Of a stretch of 64,000 nt of DNA, positions 62,855 to 64,000 are shown piece by piece. The translations under genes and the position numbers were made by a program. The notes beneath the pieces were generated by a model. It saw only the letters and a list, made by a program, of their open reading frames with translations. It had not been told where the DNA came from and searched no databases. The stretch's first letter is position 1; every line of letters begins with the position of its first letter. This DNA is from Leptospira sp. WS39.C2 (lineage in GTDB: Bacteria; Spirochaetota; Leptospiria; Leptospirales; Leptospiraceae): contig NZ_CP162142.1 in the NCBI RefSeq assembly GCF_040833965.1, forward strand, positions 1,117,501 to 1,181,500, given 5' to 3'.

Positions 62855-64000
62855 AATGATCCTCAACGATGATTATTTTCCATACCTTAGAAATCCCAAG
62901 TAGTTTTTGGTAAAGAACCCATTCTTTCGCTTCCTTTTTTTTCCATGGTGGAAAGTCGAGAACGAGGATTCCCTGCCAATGTTTCTGTGAATTGTTTTTT
63001 TCTGCTTCTTTTAAGGAATGTAATAAGGATAAAATTTCCTTTGGATTCCCATCATAACGAAATAAGGAAATGTCTTTTGTTAGATTCTGCCCGAGATGAA
63101 TGGAGGATTGGATTTGAATCCCTTCCTTTTCCATAAATCTGATAAAGGGAGATAATTTCCGATCATACCAAACTACATCTTGGATTTTGTGTTTTTTTTT
63201 CAGACGTAAAACATTTTGCAAACAAGTTTCAGATTCAAATAAGATGTGTTTGATGGGTTTGTGTGGCATTGGCATTTCCAAACGTTTGTTTGGAGAACAC
63301 ACACCATATAGAAAAAATGAATTCTCTATCGAGAAGGTAAAAAAACCTTTCCCAAATTGGGAAAAAAAGGGTACAGAATCCGAGTTTTGGTATAAGAAAC
63401 TAAAAGGAAAAAATAAACCCAAAAGAATGGACACAATCAAATTGGTGATCCGTTTTTGGTTTAGGTTGAAACGGTGTAGAACCCAAAGTAATAAGATAAG
63501 GAATATAGAAAGGCAAACTAGGGTAGAAATGTCACCTTTCCATTGTTTGTAGGCTCTTTCGTAATCGGATAAGGATTGAAAAAATTTTAAAAAAAGAGAA
63601 AGGATAAAACTAGCTGGTGTCCAAATCCAACCTCCAAGTGTGAGAAGGAAAGAATTTGGCAAAATACTTTGGACAAAAAGTGTTATGTACAAACTTGGGA
63701 GTAAAATTCCAGCAATAGGAACCAAACAAAAATTGATCCAAATCCCTCCATAAGAAAAAGCCTTAAAGTAGGTAACTAAAACGGGAAAACTACAAAGGGA
63801 ACAAACAATTGTGAGCGTGAAATTATCTTTGAATAATGATTTTGAATTTTTGAATAACATTCGATCCAAACTGGGTTTGAGATAAAAAATACCAAATACA
63901 GCGCTAAATGAGAGTAAAAAACCAACACTCAAAAAATCAGAGAAGAAAAAAAAAGCAATGATCGCAGAAGAAATGATTAATAAATCGCTAACAGCGATTC
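62808..64000 (-). CDS. comEC: ComEC/Rec2-like membrane protein (5' end cut by window)
   Basis: The minus-strand frame stays open to the right edge, so at least 396 codons are visible and the start is outside. The visible N-terminal part is hydrophobic and contains SDFLSVGFLLSFSAVFGI, typical of the ComEC competence domain, followed by several membrane helices. The C-terminal about 180 residues should hold the metallo-beta-lactamase-like domain, but I see no HxHxDH motif. Instead there are charged segments (RLKKKHKIQDVVWYD). ComEC forms the DNA channel in natural transformation; whether this copy is functional is unclear. It overlaps rsmA. Confidence 0.7.
   Translation of the reverse strand, partial: IAVSDLLIISSAIIAFFFFSDFLSVGFLLSFSAVFGIFYLKPSLDRMLFKNSKSLFKDNFTLTIVCSLCSFPVLVTYFKAFSYGGIWINFCLVPIAGILLPSLYITLFVQSILPNSFLLTLGGWIWTPASFILSLFLKFFQSLSDYERAYKQWKGDISTLVCLSIFLILLLWVLHRFNLNQKRITNLIVSILLGLFFPFSFLYQNSDSVPFFSQFGKGFFTFSIENSFFLYGVCSPNKRLEMPMPHKPIKHILFESETCLQNVLRLKKKHKIQDVVWYDRKLSPFIRFMEKEGIQIQSSIHLGQNLTKDISLFRYDGNPKEILSLLHSLKEAEKNNSQKHWQGILVLDFPPWKKKEAKEWVLYQKLLGISKVWKIIIVEDHFEIPLLHYLTNPNLL

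Overview
The window looks like chromosomal DNA from a spirochaete, most likely genus Leptospira (inference from gene content; no rRNA or tRNA is present to confirm it). The DNA is AT-rich. It carries many exported lipoproteins with loose spirochaete-type lipoboxes (e.g. FGC, FQC, LFC, TNC), several outer-membrane barrel candidates, 7TMR-DISM sensor proteins and frequent TTG/GTG starts. No insertion sequence, phage, plasmid or CRISPR locus is visible. The first and last genes are cut by the window ends.

Layout. 1-4.9 kb: a cut exported protein, a remnant of a beta-propeller-like gene, a TfoX-N protein, an OmpA-like protein and a barrel protein. 4.9-7.9 kb: a LysR-type regulator divergent from leuCD, with two 19-bp dyads around the leuC promoter. 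8-10.2 kb: an alpha/beta hydrolase that looks trimmed and an ECF42-type sigma factor. 10.4-21.5 kb: a signalling block with a 7TMR-DISM LytS-type kinase, an outer-membrane protein, a LytTR regulator, a hybrid kinase, a kinase-receiver-PP2C fusion and a chemoreceptor with an extra C-terminal domain. 22-37 kb: an envelope block of lipoproteins, two metallo-beta-lactamase-fold lipoproteins, a putative HExxH metallopeptidase, a tandem lipoprotein pair and a PhoD-like phosphatase. 37.3-45.8 kb: a TetR regulator, a TPM/DUF4349 pair, a D-aminoacylase-like enzyme, a 2-isopropylmalate synthase-like gene behind a leucine attenuator, a sodium/solute symporter and a CBS protein. 45.9-51.1 kb: acyl-CoA synthetase, acyl-CoA dehydrogenase, a sensor kinase and an (R)-hydratase. 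51-64 kb: small HNH and DUF1292 genes, an acyltransferase, an amine oxidase, a 7TM/PAS/RsbW-like protein, and a long minus-strand housekeeping run (ComEC-like, KsgA, sterol-desaturase-like, M23 peptidase, HAD phosphatase, RsmI-like, HTH-cupin, PrmA).

The strongest new observation is upstream of the isopropylmalate synthase-like gene on the minus strand. A 16-codon leader peptide carries four consecutive CTC leucine codons. It is followed by an alternative hairpin and then a strong intrinsic terminator (attenuator). A GC-rich hairpin then covers the structural gene's ribosome-binding site. The enzyme is short and lacks the usual C-terminal leucine-sensing domain, so control may have moved from the enzyme to the RNA. 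The leuCD pair elsewhere in the window appears instead to be under LysR-type control, so the leucine pathway would be regulated in two different ways.
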